64,000 nt of DNA from Rhizobium sp. NXC24 (GCF_002944315.1 NZ_CP024314.1:2046001-2110000); one strand, 5' to 3'. Positions 1-10,068 are shown, numbered from the stretch's first letter. Translations and numbers: made by a program. The notes: generated from the letters alone by a model not told the origin.

Positions 1-841
1 GCTCAATGCGGTCGGCATCATAAAGAAGGACGCCGAGATAGCGGATGCGGCCCACGCAAGTCTCCGAACAAACGGTCGGCTGGCCTGCCTCGATGCGTGG
101 ATAGCAAAAGATGCACTTCTCCGATTTTCCGGACGACCAGTTGTAATAGATCTTCTTGTAAGGGCAGCCGGAAACGCACATGCGCCAGCCGCGGCACTTA
201 TCCTGATCGATCAGAACGATGCCATCCTCTTCACGCTTGTAGATGGCACCCGACGGACAAACGGCCGCGCAAGCCGGGTTGAGGCAGTGCTCGCAAAGCC
301 GCGGCAGATACATCATGAAGGTATTTTCGAACTCCCCGTAGATATCCTTCTGGACCCCTTCGAAGTTCACGTCCCTAGAACGTTTTTCGAACTCGCCACC
401 AAGAATTTCTTCCCAGTTCGGACCCCATTCGATCTTCTCGATGCGCTCTCCGGACACGAGCGACCGTGGCCGGGCTGTAGGAAAGGCCTTCGATTCCTTC
501 GCCGTGTGCAGATGTTCGTAGTCGAAGGTGAAGGGTTCGTAGTAGTCGTCGATTTCGGGCAGATCCGGATTGGCGAATATATTGGCCAAGATGCGCCATT
601 TCGCGCCAATCTTCGGCTCGATCTTGCCGTTCCGCTTGCGCCGCCAGCCGCCGTTCCACTTCTCCTGGTTTTCCCATTCGCGGGGATAGCCGACGCCGGG
701 CTTGGTCTCGACATTGTTGAACCAGGCGTATTCGACGCCTTCACGGCTGGTCCAGACGTTCTTGCAGGTGACGGAACAGGTGTGGCAACCAATGCATTTG
801 TCGAGGTTCAGCACCATCGCGATTTGTGCACGGATCTTCAT
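1..841 (-). CDS. narH: Respiratory nitrate reductase beta subunit NarH, partial
   Basis: Electron-transfer subunit of the membrane-bound nitrate reductase; it passes electrons from NarI to the molybdenum subunit NarG through four Fe-S clusters. The gene starts at 841 (ATGA overlap with the narG stop at 838-840) and runs off the left edge, leaving about 280 of roughly 500 residues. Visible cluster motifs are CIGCHTCSVTCKNVW (from residue 16), CEHCLNPACAAVCPSGA, CRGWRMCVSGCPYKK and CIFCYPRIEAGQPTVC. The Trp in CRGWRMC is the NarH hallmark where a 3Fe-4S cluster replaces a 4Fe-4S one. It is translationally coupled to narG. narJ and narI would be expected just outside the window. Confidence 0.97.
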   Translation of the reverse strand, partial: MKIRAQIAMVLNLDKCIGCHTCSVTCKNVWTSREGVEYAWFNNVETKPGVGYPREWENQEKWNGGWRRKRNGKIEPKIGAKWRILANIFANPDLPEIDDYYEPFTFDYEHLHTAKESKAFPTARPRSLVSGERIEKIEWGPNWEEILGGEFEKRSRDVNFEGVQKDIYGEFENTFMMYLPRLCEHCLNPACAAVCPSGAIYKREEDGIVLIDQDKCRGWRMCVSGCPYKKIYYNWSSGKSEKCIFCYPRIEAGQPTVCSETCVGRIRYLGVLLYDADRIE

Positions 842-3800
842 TCTGCGGCCTCCTTCGGCGCCTTGGTTGAATGCAGCGGCCCCTCAAGCCAGTCGATATT
901 GGACATTTTGCGCACAACGATGAATTCGTCGCGGTTGGCGCCTACGGTTCCATAATAGTTGAAGCCGTAGGCGAGTTGGGCATAGCCGCCGATCATGTGG
1001 GTGGGCTTCAGCACCGCGCGTGTCACCGAATTATGGATGCCGCCGCGATTGCCGGTCATCTGCGAGCCAGGCGTGTTTATGATCTTTTCCTGCGCATGAT
1101 ACATCAGCATCATGCCCTGCTTGATGCGCTGGGAGACAACGGCGCGCGCAGTCAGCGCCCCGTTTGTGTTGAACACTTCCACCCAGTCGTTGTCGATGAT
1201 ACCCGCAGACTTCGCGTCCAGTTCGGAAATCCACACGACCGGCCCGCCGCGATTGAGGGTCAGCATCAGCAGGTTGTCGGTATAGGTGGAGTGAATGCCC
1301 CATTTCTGATGCGGCGTCAGGAAATTGAGGACAATTTCCTTGTTTCCGTTCGGTCGGCGGTCCTTGACGGCCGCGATCGTCTTCAGGTCGATCGGCGGCT
1401 TCCAGGTGACGAAACCTTCGCCGAAGGCCCGCATCCAGAGGTGATCCTGATAGAGCTGCTGACGGCCGGTAAGCGTGCGCCAGGGGATCAGCTCATGAAC
1501 ATTGGTGTAGCCGGCATTGTAGCAGACCTTCTCGCTCTCGATGCCCGACCATGTGGGCGATGAAATGATCTTGCGCGGCTGCGCCTGGATATCGCGGAAG
1601 CGGATCTTTTCGTCTTCCTTGGGAACGGCGAGATGGGCATGGTCGCGGCCGGTTGCCGCAGACAGGGCATCCCAGGCCTTCACCGCCACCTCCCCGTTGG
1701 TCTCCGGTGCGAGCATCAGGATGACCTCAGCCGCATCAATGTCGCTCTCGATTTTCGGCAGGCCCTTTGCCGCACCCTCCGAATGCACGCCGTTGAGTGC
1801 CCCAAGCGCTTCGACCTCGTGTTGCGTCTGCCAGTTGATGCCCTTGCCGCCATTGCCGACGGATGTCATCAGCGGCCCGAGCGCCGTGTATCGTGCATAG
1901 ATATTGGGATAGTCGCGCTCGACGACGGCGACGGACGGCATCGTGCGGCCTGGAATGGCTTCGATCTCGCCATGCTTCCAGTCCTTCACATCGAAAGCCT
2001 GGGCCATCTCGCCGGCACTGTCATGCTGGATCGGTGTGAGGACGACGTCCTGTTCGATGCCGAGCACCTCCGATGCAACCCGTGAGAAGGTTTTGGCGAG
2101 GCCCCTGTAAATTTCCCAGTCGGAACGAGCTTCCCACGCCGGGTCGACCGCCGCCGACAGCGGATGGATAAAGGGATGCATGTCGGATGTATTGAGATCG
2201 TTCTTTTCGTACCATGTGGCGGTCGGCAAGACGATATCCGAATAGACGCAGGTGGTGGACATGCGGAAATCGAGCGTCACCAACAGGTCGAGCTTGCCGC
2301 GCGGCGCCTCGTCGTGCCAAACGACCTCCTTGTTGCGCACCGCGCCTTCCGTCCCGAGGTCCTTGCCCATGACGCCGTTTTCGGTTCCAAGCAGGTGCTT
2401 CAGGAAATATTCGTGCCCCTTACCGGAGGAGCCAAGCAGGTTCGAGCGCCAGACGAACATGTTGCGCGGCCAGTTCGCGGGGTCGTCGGGGTCGTGGCAG
2501 GACAGTTCCAGCTCGCCGGACTTGAGTGCGCCGGCGACATAATCCTTTGGCGCCAGCCCCGCGGCTTTCGCCTTTGCGGCGATGTCGAGCGGATTTTGCT
2601 TGAGCTGAGGCGCCGACGGCAGCCAGCCCATACGCTCAGCCTTGACGTTATAGTCGATGAAGCTTCTGCTCCAGTCGCCTTCCGGTGCCGTCGGCGACAG
2701 GATCTCCTCCGCCGTCAGTGTCTCGTAACGCCATTGATCCGTGTGCGCGTAGAAGAAGGAGGTAGAGTTCATATGGCGGGGCGGCCGGTTCCAGTCGAGC
2801 GCGAAGGCCAGTGGCGTCCAGCCGGTCTGTGGGCGCAGCTTCTCCTGCCCCACATAATGCGACCAACCGCCGCCCGACTGGCCTATGGCGCCGCAGAACA
2901 CCAGGAGATTGATGATCCCCCGGTAGGTCATGTCCATATGGTACCAATGATTGACGCCAGCGCCGAGGATCACCATCGAGCGACCGTTGGTCTTTTCGGC
3001 ATTGGTGGCAAACTCGCGCGCAACGGTAATGATCGCATCACGCTTCACCCCGGTGACACGTTCCGCCCAGGCCGGCGTAAACGGCATGTCCTCGTCATAG
3101 CTGCGAGCAACGTTGGCGCCGCCGAAGCCGCGGTCGAGACCGTAATTCGCCATCATGAGGTCATACGCGGTCGCGACCGTCACCGGCTCGCCACCCACAC
3201 CGGCGATGGTACGGACCGGAACGTTGCGGGTCAGGATTTCGTCATGTGCAGTCGCAACGAAATGTTCGGTGGCACGTCCGCCGAAATAGGGAAAATCGAC
3301 CGCCCTGATTTCCGCCCCGTCCCCTGCAAGCGTGAGCTTGAGGCGGATATCACGACCGTGGCCATCCTTCTCCTCAAGGTTCCATTTCGCCTGTTCGCCC
3401 CAGCGGTAGCCGACCGAACCGAGCGGGGCGACCAGATCACCGGTATTCTCGTCGATGGCAACCGTCTTCCATTCCGGATTGTTGGTCTCTCCGAGCGCGC
3501 CTTTGAGCTCCGAGGCGCGAAGCAGGCGCTCAGGCACCAGCTTGCCGTTCCGCTCGGCAAGACGCACCAGGAACGGCATGTCGGTGTAGCGCCGCGTATA
3601 ATCGTCGAAATAGGGAACCGAACGATCGAGATGGTATTCGCGCAGAATGACATGGCCCATGGCAAGCGCCAGCGCGGCATCCGTTCCCTGCTTTGGATTG
3701 AGCCAAATATCGCCAAACTTGGTCGCCTCGGCATAGTCCGGGCTTACGACAGCGCTCTTGGTACCCTTGTAACGGACCTCGGTGTAGAAATGGGCGTCCG

Positions 3801-4584
3801 GGGTACGGGTCTGTGGTACGTTCGAGCCCCAGACGATGATGAAGCCGGCATTGTACCAGTCGGCCGATTCCGGCACATCCGTTTGCTCGCCCCAGGTCTG
3901 CGGGCTTGCTGGCGGCAGATCGCAATACCAATCATAGAAGGACATGCAGACGCCGCCGAGCAGCGACAGATAACGTGACCCGGCTGCATAGGAAACCATC
4001 GACATGGCGGGAATCGGCGAGAAACCGATGATGCGGTCGGGGCCGTGCGCCTTGATCGTGTAGGCATTGGCGGCGGCGATGATCTCGTTGACTTCATCCC
4101 AGGTGGCTCGCACAAAGCCGCCATGGCCGCGGATCGAGATGTAGGACTTTCGCTTTTCTGCGTCTTCCGCGATCGAAGCCCACGCAGCGACCGGCGACAT
4201 GGTTTTCCGTGCCGTGCGCCAGAGCTTCAGCAGCCGGCCGCGGATCATCGGATATTTCACCCGCGCACCGGAGTAGAGATACCAGCTATAGGAGGCGCCG
4301 CGGGCACAGCCCCGCGGCTCGTGGTTCGGCAGGTCGGGTCGCGTGCGCGGATAGTCCGTCTGCTGGGTCTCCCAGGTGACGATCCCGCCCTTGACATAGA
4401 TCTTCCATGAACAGGAACCCGTGCAATTCACCCCATGGGTAGAACGGACGATCTTGTCGTGCTGCCAACGCTTGCGGTAACCGTCCTCCCAGGAGCGGTC
4501 CTCGCTGGTGACGATCCCATGTCCGTTTGAGAACTGACCAACATTCTTGCGAAAGAAGGTCAGACGGTCGAGGAAGTGCGACAT
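838..4584 (-). CDS. narG: Respiratory nitrate reductase alpha subunit NarG
   Basis: Catalytic Mo-bisMGD subunit that reduces nitrate to nitrite on the cytoplasmic side of the membrane. The start at 4584 (MSHFLDRLTFF) is preferred over an in-frame upstream codon at 4698 because AGGGAG sits just before it and the upstream part overlaps narK. The 1,248-residue length equals the family norm. The FS0 cluster ligands are visible as H50, C54 and C58 (STHGVNCTGSC) plus a Cys near 93 (RGCARGAS). The segment YDWYCDLPPASPQTWGE carries the expected Asp ligand region for Mo. It follows narK by 13 bp and overlaps narH by 4 bp, so it is in one operon. FNR control is likely from the box at 7424-7437. Confidence 0.98.
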   Translation of the reverse strand: MSHFLDRLTFFRKNVGQFSNGHGIVTSEDRSWEDGYRKRWQHDKIVRSTHGVNCTGSCSWKIYVKGGIVTWETQQTDYPRTRPDLPNHEPRGCARGASYSWYLYSGARVKYPMIRGRLLKLWRTARKTMSPVAAWASIAEDAEKRKSYISIRGHGGFVRATWDEVNEIIAAANAYTIKAHGPDRIIGFSPIPAMSMVSYAAGSRYLSLLGGVCMSFYDWYCDLPPASPQTWGEQTDVPESADWYNAGFIIVWGSNVPQTRTPDAHFYTEVRYKGTKSAVVSPDYAEATKFGDIWLNPKQGTDAALALAMGHVILREYHLDRSVPYFDDYTRRYTDMPFLVRLAERNGKLVPERLLRASELKGALGETNNPEWKTVAIDENTGDLVAPLGSVGYRWGEQAKWNLEEKDGHGRDIRLKLTLAGDGAEIRAVDFPYFGGRATEHFVATAHDEILTRNVPVRTIAGVGGEPVTVATAYDLMMANYGLDRGFGGANVARSYDEDMPFTPAWAERVTGVKRDAIITVAREFATNAEKTNGRSMVILGAGVNHWYHMDMTYRGIINLLVFCGAIGQSGGGWSHYVGQEKLRPQTGWTPLAFALDWNRPPRHMNSTSFFYAHTDQWRYETLTAEEILSPTAPEGDWSRSFIDYNVKAERMGWLPSAPQLKQNPLDIAAKAKAAGLAPKDYVAGALKSGELELSCHDPDDPANWPRNMFVWRSNLLGSSGKGHEYFLKHLLGTENGVMGKDLGTEGAVRNKEVVWHDEAPRGKLDLLVTLDFRMSTTCVYSDIVLPTATWYEKNDLNTSDMHPFIHPLSAAVDPAWEARSDWEIYRGLAKTFSRVASEVLGIEQDVVLTPIQHDSAGEMAQAFDVKDWKHGEIEAIPGRTMPSVAVVERDYPNIYARYTALGPLMTSVGNGGKGINWQTQHEVEALGALNGVHSEGAAKGLPKIESDIDAAEVILMLAPETNGEVAVKAWDALSAATGRDHAHLAVPKEDEKIRFRDIQAQPRKIISSPTWSGIESEKVCYNAGYTNVHELIPWRTLTGRQQLYQDHLWMRAFGEGFVTWKPPIDLKTIAAVKDRRPNGNKEIVLNFLTPHQKWGIHSTYTDNLLMLTLNRGGPVVWISELDAKSAGIIDNDWVEVFNTNGALTARAVVSQRIKQGMMLMYHAQEKIINTPGSQMTGNRGGIHNSVTRAVLKPTHMIGGYAQLAYGFNYYGTVGANRDEFIVVRKMSNIDWLEGPLHSTKAPKEAAE

Positions 4585-4597
4585 ATATTTCTCCCTG

Positions 4598-7342
4598 TTA
4601 TTCGGCCGCGGCGGCTTGGCCGGCGGTGCGGCGCTTGCGCCGCTCGATGTCATGAAGAAGGCCGCCCTTGCGGGTGTAGACGACCCAGGTGAGGACAAGG
4701 CAGCTCACGTAGAAGACGAGAAAGGCCCAGAGCGCTGTCTCGGCGCTGCCGGTCAACGCGATCGAGGTACCAAAGCTCTTCGGAATGAAGAAGGCTCCGA
4801 AAGCGGCAATCGCCGAGGTGAAGCCGGTGATGGCGGCCGCCTCCTTCTCCCCTTGACGACGACGCATTTCGGCGTCGGCACCCGGCATCAGCCGCTCCAT
4901 CTCCCTGGCGCTGATCGCCGGTATCATCTGGAAGGTGGAGGCATTGCCGACGCCAGTGGCGAAGAAAAGGACGAGGAAGCTGGCAAAGAAGCCCCAGAAG
5001 GCACCGGGCTGCTCCCTCATGCCCGTGAACCACAGCACGCCCGCAACGCCGGCCATCATCAACGCGAAGACCCAGAAGGTGACGCGCGCGCCGCCATAGC
5101 GATCGGCAAGCCACCCGGTAGCTGAGCGCGAGAGCGCGCCGACCAGCGGTCCGAGAAAGGCGAACTGCAACGCATTGATCTCCGGAAACAACATCTTCGA
5201 CAACAACGGGAAGCCCGCGGAATAGCCGATGAAGGAGCCGAACGTACCGGTGTAGAGCCAGCACATGATCCAGTTGTGTTTCCGCTGGAAGATGATTGCC
5301 TGCTCTGCGAACGAGGCCTTGGCCGAGGCAATGTCATTCATGCCGAACCAGGAGGCGCAAGCCGACAGCACGATGAAGGGCACAAAGAAGAAACCGGCAT
5401 TCTGCAGCCAGAGCGGCGCAACTCCGGCTGTGCTGGCTGCCATTTGAGGTGTACCGCCGAGCGGCCCGAAGAGACCTACTGCAATGACAAGCGGCACGGC
5501 GAACTGCACGACGCTGACACCAAGATTGCCAAGTCCGGCATTGAGCGCAAGCGCGTTGCCCTTCTCCGATTTCGGGAAGAAGAAGGAGATATTGGCCATG
5601 GAAGAGGCGAAATTGCCGCCGCCGAAACCGCAAAGCAAGGCCAGGATCAGGAATACGACATAAGGCGTTTCGGGATGCTGCACGGCGTAACCGATGCCCA
5701 CCGCCGGGATGATGAGTGACCAGGTGGTGAGCGTCGTCCAGAGCCGGCCGCCGAAGATCGGCACCATGAACGAGTAGAAGATCCGCAGCGTAGCACCCGA
5801 CAGGCCCGGCAATGCGGCGAGCCAGAAGAGTTGGTCGGCGCTGAAGGTGAAACCCGCGAGCGGTAGCTTGGCGACCACGACCGACCAAACCTGCCAGACG
5901 GCAAAGGAGAGAAGCAGCGCCGGGATTGACAGCAAGAGATTTCGGCGAGCGACTGCCCGGCCGATCTTCTGCCAGAACACCGGATCTTCGGGGCGCCAGT
6001 CGGTCAGCACCGCCTTGCTCGGACGGGTCTGAACCACTGGTTCAGGCAATCCCTGCATTTCCGGGAAGGGCGGCAACCGAGAAAGGGGCACGCCGGCGGC
6101 CCCGCGTTCCATCTGGCGGATCGCAAGATGCATCCAGACGAGCGCACCGCCGACAAGCACGAAGAGCGCCATAAAGCAACTCGTCCACAGACCCGTTAAG
6201 TCGAGCAGCACGCCGAAGAGGATCGGCAGGACAAAGCCGCCGAGGCCCCCGATCATACCTACGAGGCCACCGACCGAGCCAACATGGTTCGGATAGTAGG
6301 CTGGAATGTGCTTGTAGACGGCTGCCTTGCCGAGCGCCATGAAGAAGCCGAGCACGAAGATCGTGACGACGAAGCCGCCAAGGCCCATTTCAAGGTGGAA
6401 TGAGGTCGTACCGTTTGCGCCGTGGACCACGTAGTCGGTCGGCGGATAGGACAGTATGAAGGTCGCCGCTGTGCAGACAAGGAAAGTCCAATAGAGGACG
6501 CGGCGCGCGCCATAGGTGTCCGACAGATGACCGCCATAGGCGCGCAACAGGCTCGCCGGCACCGAGAAGAAAGCGGCGATCATGCCTGCAGTCTCGATAT
6601 TAAGGCCATAGACCTTGATCAGGTATTGCGGCAGCCAGAGTGCCAGTGCGACGAACGCACCGAACACAAAGAAATAGTAAAGTCCGAAGCGCCAGATCTG
6701 CACATTCTTGAGCGGTTCGAGTTCGAGCCAGGCGCTCGTCGGCCGGATGCCGGAGCGACGTCGCTCGACGGTTACCGGATCATCCTTGGTGGTCAGCCAG
6801 AACAGAATAGCCATGACGGCAAGTCCGGCGGCCCAAATCTGCGCGACCGCCTGCCAACCGAAGGCGACGAGGACGAAGGGAGCAAGGAACTTGGTGACGG
6901 CCGCGCCGACATTGCCGGCGCCGAAAATGCCGAGTGCGGTTCCCTGTTTTTCGGGCGGATACCAGCGCGACACATAGGCAACACCGACGGCGAAGGAGCC
7001 GCCTGCGATGCCAATCCCAAGCGCTGCCACCAGCATCTGCGGGTAAGTGTGCGCGTAAGATAGCAGGAAAGTCGCGGCCGCACCGGCGAGCATGGTTGCG
7101 GTGAAGACGAGCCTCCCGCCGTAAAGATCGGTCCAAATGCCAAGCAGGACGCGGATCAGCGCGCCGGTGAGGATGGGTGTGCCGACCAGAAGCCCGAATT
7201 CAGTTTCGCTTAGTCCGAGTTCCTGTCGGATGCGGATGCCGATGATCGAGAAGATCGTCCACACCGCAAAGCAGGCCGTGAACGCCGCTGTGCTCATTCC
7301 CAAAATTTGACCGGCCTTGGGTCGTGCCGTTTCCTGTGTCAT
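4598..7342 (-). CDS. narK: Fused NarK1-NarK2 nitrate/nitrite transporter
   Basis: A 914-residue protein made of two complete MFS units in tandem, about residues 1-420 and 450-900. The first half (GIRIRQELGLSETEFGLLVG) resembles the proton-linked nitrate importer NarK1. The second half resembles the nitrate/nitrite exchanger NarK2 and has the conserved glycine-rich segment GFGGGNFASSMANISFFFP. Such double NarK proteins are known from Paracoccus and other alphaproteobacteria. It is the first gene of the nar operon, 13 bp before narG, and would bring nitrate in for NarGHI and export nitrite. The FNR box centred 88 bp upstream of the start fits oxygen-limited expression. Confidence 0.95.
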   Translation of the reverse strand: MTQETARPKAGQILGMSTAAFTACFAVWTIFSIIGIRIRQELGLSETEFGLLVGTPILTGALIRVLLGIWTDLYGGRLVFTATMLAGAAATFLLSYAHTYPQMLVAALGIGIAGGSFAVGVAYVSRWYPPEKQGTALGIFGAGNVGAAVTKFLAPFVLVAFGWQAVAQIWAAGLAVMAILFWLTTKDDPVTVERRRSGIRPTSAWLELEPLKNVQIWRFGLYYFFVFGAFVALALWLPQYLIKVYGLNIETAGMIAAFFSVPASLLRAYGGHLSDTYGARRVLYWTFLVCTAATFILSYPPTDYVVHGANGTTSFHLEMGLGGFVVTIFVLGFFMALGKAAVYKHIPAYYPNHVGSVGGLVGMIGGLGGFVLPILFGVLLDLTGLWTSCFMALFVLVGGALVWMHLAIRQMERGAAGVPLSRLPPFPEMQGLPEPVVQTRPSKAVLTDWRPEDPVFWQKIGRAVARRNLLLSIPALLLSFAVWQVWSVVVAKLPLAGFTFSADQLFWLAALPGLSGATLRIFYSFMVPIFGGRLWTTLTTWSLIIPAVGIGYAVQHPETPYVVFLILALLCGFGGGNFASSMANISFFFPKSEKGNALALNAGLGNLGVSVVQFAVPLVIAVGLFGPLGGTPQMAASTAGVAPLWLQNAGFFFVPFIVLSACASWFGMNDIASAKASFAEQAIIFQRKHNWIMCWLYTGTFGSFIGYSAGFPLLSKMLFPEINALQFAFLGPLVGALSRSATGWLADRYGGARVTFWVFALMMAGVAGVLWFTGMREQPGAFWGFFASFLVLFFATGVGNASTFQMIPAISAREMERLMPGADAEMRRRQGEKEAAAITGFTSAIAAFGAFFIPKSFGTSIALTGSAETALWAFLVFYVSCLVLTWVVYTRKGGLLHDIERRKRRTAGQAAAAE

Positions 7343-7423
7343 GGGCTGCCCTCGATGAAAGTTCGCGCCTGGCGCGGTTGGGAGCTATCGACAGCAGGAT
7401 GGCAACACAGTCAGATGCACTCA

Positions 7424-7437
7424 TTGATCCACATCAA
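7424..7437. promoter_or_regulatory. Perfect FNR/FixK-type box upstream of narK
   Basis: TTGAT-CCAC-ATCAA matches the FNR consensus TTGAT-N4-ATCAA at every half-site base. Its centre is 88 bp from the narK start, so a start of transcription 41.5 bp downstream would give a leader of about 47 nt. It lies between narK and the divergent Crp/Fnr gene and could serve both. Confidence 0.85.
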
Positions 7438-7445
7438 GCATCGGC

Positions 7446-7459
7446 GTGATTTTTATCAC
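7446..7459. promoter_or_regulatory. Second palindrome, Crp/Fnr-type operator candidate
   Basis: GTGATTTTTATCAC is a perfect inverted repeat of GTGAT around TTTT, close to the CRP half-sites GTGA-N6-TCAC. It lies 8 bp from the FNR box and 104 bp before the regulator gene, so it could be an autoregulatory site or a site for a second Crp-family protein. Confidence 0.45.
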
Positions 7460-7562
7460 ATACTGTTTTGATGTGAGCCGCGTTGGGCGGCCGCCGAAGG
7501 TGAGCGCACGGGTCCCGTTCTGTTCTAAGAATCGCGGACCGTTGCCGGTGGGACGGAGATCG

Positions 7563-8309
7563 ATGAGAAAAGGAGAGTATGGCGCATCAATCCGGGACAT
7601 GCTGGAAGAACTGCCATTGTTTCAGTCGCTGCCCGACGCAACACGAAAGGAGCTGCTTGGCAATTCGGTACAGCATAGCGTGGCGCCAGGCACCGTGCTT
7701 TTTGAGCAGGGTGACATACCAAACTTCCAGATCGCACTTCTTTCGGGGTCGGTCCAGTTGTTTGGCCAGTCGCGGGAGGGACGCGAGGTATTGATCGAAG
7801 CGGTGCGCGAGCCGGGGCTCCTCATTCCCGCTGCCGTCGTGACAGGCGCGCCCTACCTCATGCAGGCGCGTGTGCCGGAACTCTCGCGTTTTCTGCTAAT
7901 CCATGCAGGAACATTCCGCATAGCCGTGGCGCGTGAACCGTTGCTTGCGCATGCCGTGATCGGAAGCCTTGCTCATCAGTTCCGCCGAATGGTGCGGCAG
8001 ATCAAGAATCTAAAGCTGAGGTCTTCCACCCAACGCATTGGCTGCTACCTACTCGCCTTATCGGCACGGCAGGGAACGCCCGACAAGGCCGTCCTTCCTT
8101 ATGAGAAGACCCTGATCGCCTCCGAACTCGGCGTTACCCGCGAATCCTTTTCCCGTGCTCTGTCCGGTCTCGAAAAGGCGGGGATCAGGGTCGATGGTCA
8201 GACGATCGCTATCCTTGATTCTGCCAGGCTTGCCGCCGAATGCGGCTTTGATTCCTATATCGACGGCAGCGACGAATTTGACCTGACCCAACTTCCCTAT
8301 CCACTTTAG
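7563..8309 (+). CDS. Crp/Fnr-family transcriptional regulator
   Basis: A 248-residue regulator with an N-terminal cyclic-nucleotide-binding-like domain (about residues 12-130) and a C-terminal winged helix. The recognition helix reads ELGVTRESFSRAL, with E, S and R in the FNR pattern that reads TTGAT half-sites. The N-terminus (MRKGEYGASIRDML) lacks the Cys cluster of oxygen-sensing FNR, so it would resemble the Dnr/NnrR/NarR groups, which sense NO or nitrite or act downstream of another sensor. The start at 7563 follows GGGACGGAGATCG; an in-frame GTG at 7446 would translate the operator and is unlikely. It is divergent from narK and is the obvious candidate regulator of it. The exact subfamily is not settled. 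Confidence 0.9.
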   Translation: MRKGEYGASIRDMLEELPLFQSLPDATRKELLGNSVQHSVAPGTVLFEQGDIPNFQIALLSGSVQLFGQSREGREVLIEAVREPGLLIPAAVVTGAPYLMQARVPELSRFLLIHAGTFRIAVAREPLLAHAVIGSLAHQFRRMVRQIKNLKLRSSTQRIGCYLLALSARQGTPDKAVLPYEKTLIASELGVTRESFSRALSGLEKAGIRVDGQTIAILDSARLAAECGFDSYIDGSDEFDLTQLPYPL

Positions 8310-8373
8310 CCGGTAGGAAACGCGACCGAGGCTTGACCCTTCTCGTCGCCCAAGACTTTCCCTCAAGCGCGCT

Positions 8374-8404
8374 AAAGGCTTCCAGCCAACAGCCGGAAGC
8401 CTTT
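8374..8404. terminator. Hairpin between convergent genes, likely two-way terminator
   Basis: A perfect 10-bp stem (AAAGGCTTCC / GGAAGCCTTT) with an 11-nt loop sits between the Crp/Fnr gene and the 3' end of the aldehyde dehydrogenase gene. The T-rich outer end on each strand suits termination in both directions. Confidence 0.6.
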
Positions 8405-8424
8405 GCATAGCGCTTGAGAGGAGA

Positions 8425-9933
8425 TCAGAAGAAGCCAAGCGCCTTCGGGCTGTAGCTCACCAGCATGTTCTTGGTCTGCTGGTAGTGATCGAGCATCATC
8501 TTATGTGTCTCGCGACCGATGCCGGACTGCTTGTACCCGCCGAAGGCCGCATGGGCCGGATAGGCATGATAGCAATTCGTCCAGACGCGGCCGGCCCGGA
8601 TCTCCCGCCCGAAGCGATAGGCGCGGTTGCCATCGCGGGTCCACACGCCGGCACCGAGGCCGTAGAGCGTGTCATTGGCGATTTCCAGCGCCTCCTTCTC
8701 GTCCTTGAAGGTGGTCACGGACACCACTGGGCCGAAGATCTCCTCCTGGAAGATGCGCATCTTGTTATGACCCTTGAAGATCGTCGGCTTGATGTAGTAG
8801 CCGCTTGAAAGCTCACCACCGAGATCATTGCGGCCGCCGCCCGTCAGCACTTCGGCTCCTTCCTGCCTCCCGATATCGAGATAGGAAAGGATCTTCTCCA
8901 TCTGCTCGCTGGAAGCCTGGGCACCGATCATCGTAGCGGAATCGAGCGGGTTGCCCTGCTTGATCTGCTCGACCCGCTTCACGGCCTTTTCCATGAAACG
9001 ATCGTAGATGGATTCCTGGACCAACGCCCTGCTGGGGCAAGTGCAAACTTCACCCTGGTTCAACGCGAACATGGCGAACCCTTCGAGCGCCTTGTCCAGG
9101 AAGTCGTCGTCTTCCGCCATCACATCCGCAAAGAAGATGTTCGGCGACTTGCCACCGAGCTCGAGCGTGACGGGTATCAGGTTCTGGCTGGCATATTGCA
9201 TGATCAGCCGACCGGTCGACGTTTCGCCGGTGAAAGCAATCTTGGCGATACGCGGGCTGGTCGCGAGCGGCTTGCCGGCCTCGAGGCCAAAGCCGTTGAC
9301 GATATTAAGCACGCCGGGCGGCAGCAAATCCCCGACGATTTCCGCCCAGACGAGCAGCGAAGCGGGCGTCTGTTCGGCGGGCTTGATAACGACGCAATTG
9401 CCGGCAGCAAGGGCAGGCGCCAGCTTCCATGCGGCCATGAGGATCGGGAAGTTCCACGGGATAATCTGGCCGACGACGCCGAGCGGCTCATGAAAATGAT
9501 AGGCGACGGTATCTTGGTCGATCTCGCCGATCGAGCCTTCCTGAGCGCGAATGCAAGAGGCGAAATAGCGGAAATGGTCGATCGCGAGTGGAATATCGGC
9601 GGCCATTGTTTCGCGAATGGGCTTGCCGTTGTCCCACGTCTCCGCCTCGGCAAGCGTTTCGAGTTTGTCTTCCATCCGCTGGGCGATCTTCATCAGAATG
9701 TTCGAGCGCTCAGCGGCTGATGTCTTGGCCCAATTGTCCTTGGCCGTATGGGCGGCATCCAGCGCCGCGTTGATGTCGTTCTCGTCCGAGCGTGGAATCT
9801 CGCAGATCTTGCCGCCGGTCACCGGCGTGATGTTGTCGAAATATCTGCCGCCGATCGGCTCTCGCCATTCGCCGCCGATGTAATTCCCATATTTGAGCTT
9901 GAACGGAGATTCGACGATTTTCTGATGCAGCAT
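8425..9933 (-). CDS. NAD-dependent aldehyde dehydrogenase, AldA/AcoD/ExaC type
   Basis: A 502-residue soluble dehydrogenase that oxidises an aldehyde, probably acetaldehyde or another short one, to the acid. It shows the glutamate motif [12 protein letters not shown] and the catalytic cysteine motif [14 protein letters not shown], which is typical of the AcoD/ExaC subgroup. The cofactor region [10 protein letters not shown] is read here as [13 protein letters not shown]. The start at 9933 has AGGGAGGA before it. An AcoR-like regulator lies directly upstream with a palindrome between them, as in acetoin or alcohol oxidation loci where that regulator switches on the dehydrogenase. Substrate cannot be fixed from sequence. 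Confidence 0.93.
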   Translation of the reverse strand: MLHQKIVESPFKLKYGNYIGGEWREPIGGRYFDNITPVTGGKICEIPRSDENDINAALDAAHTAKDNWAKTSAAERSNILMKIAQRMEDKLETLAEAETWDNGKPIRETMAADIPLAIDHFRYFASCIRAQEGSIGEIDQDTVAYHFHEPLGVVGQIIPWNFPILMAAWKLAPALAAGNCVVIKPAEQTPASLLVWAEIVGDLLPPGVLNIVNGFGLEAGKPLATSPRIAKIAFTGETSTGRLIMQYASQNLIPVTLELGGKSPNIFFADVMAEDDDFLDKALEGFAMFALNQGEVCTCPSRALVQESIYDRFMEKAVKRVEQIKQGNPLDSATMIGAQASSEQMEKILSYLDIGRQEGAEVLTGGGRNDLGGELSSGYYIKPTIFKGHNKMRIFQEEIFGPVVSVTTFKDEKEALEIANDTLYGLGAGVWTRDGNRAYRFGREIRAGRVWTNCYHAYPAHAAFGGYKQSGIGRETHKMMLDHYQQTKNMLVSYSPKALGFF

Positions 9934-10037
9934 GTCATCCTCCCTTGGTCGACAATTCCGGGCTGCAAACCCGATGGGAGAAATCTGCGCGTCTTTATCG
10001 CCGGACGACAGGGTGCGTGGTCCATACCGCAGTGCAC

Positions 10038-10059
10038 AGTGTCGCAACTCTGCGACACT
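10038..10059. promoter_or_regulatory. 22-bp perfect palindrome upstream of the aldehyde dehydrogenase
   Basis: AGTGTCGCA and TGCGACACT form 9-bp arms around ACTC. The position is 105 bp upstream of the dehydrogenase start and just past the stop of the regulator gene. The TGTCGCA half-site resembles activator sites of AcoR-like proteins. No T-run follows on the minus strand, so an operator is more likely than a terminator. No sigma-54 promoter was found between it and the start codon. Confidence 0.6.
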
Positions 10060-10068
10060 TTCGATCTG

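Noticed and set aside
2164-3978. Open frame of 604 codons on the plus strand
   Set aside because: Antisense shadow of narG; rich in Arg, Gly and Val without domain motifs.
9934-10037. Sigma-54 promoter before the aldehyde dehydrogenase gene
   Set aside because: A TTGCA is present, but no GG lies at the needed 10-base spacing from its GC, and the regulator lacks the sigma-54 ATPase domain.
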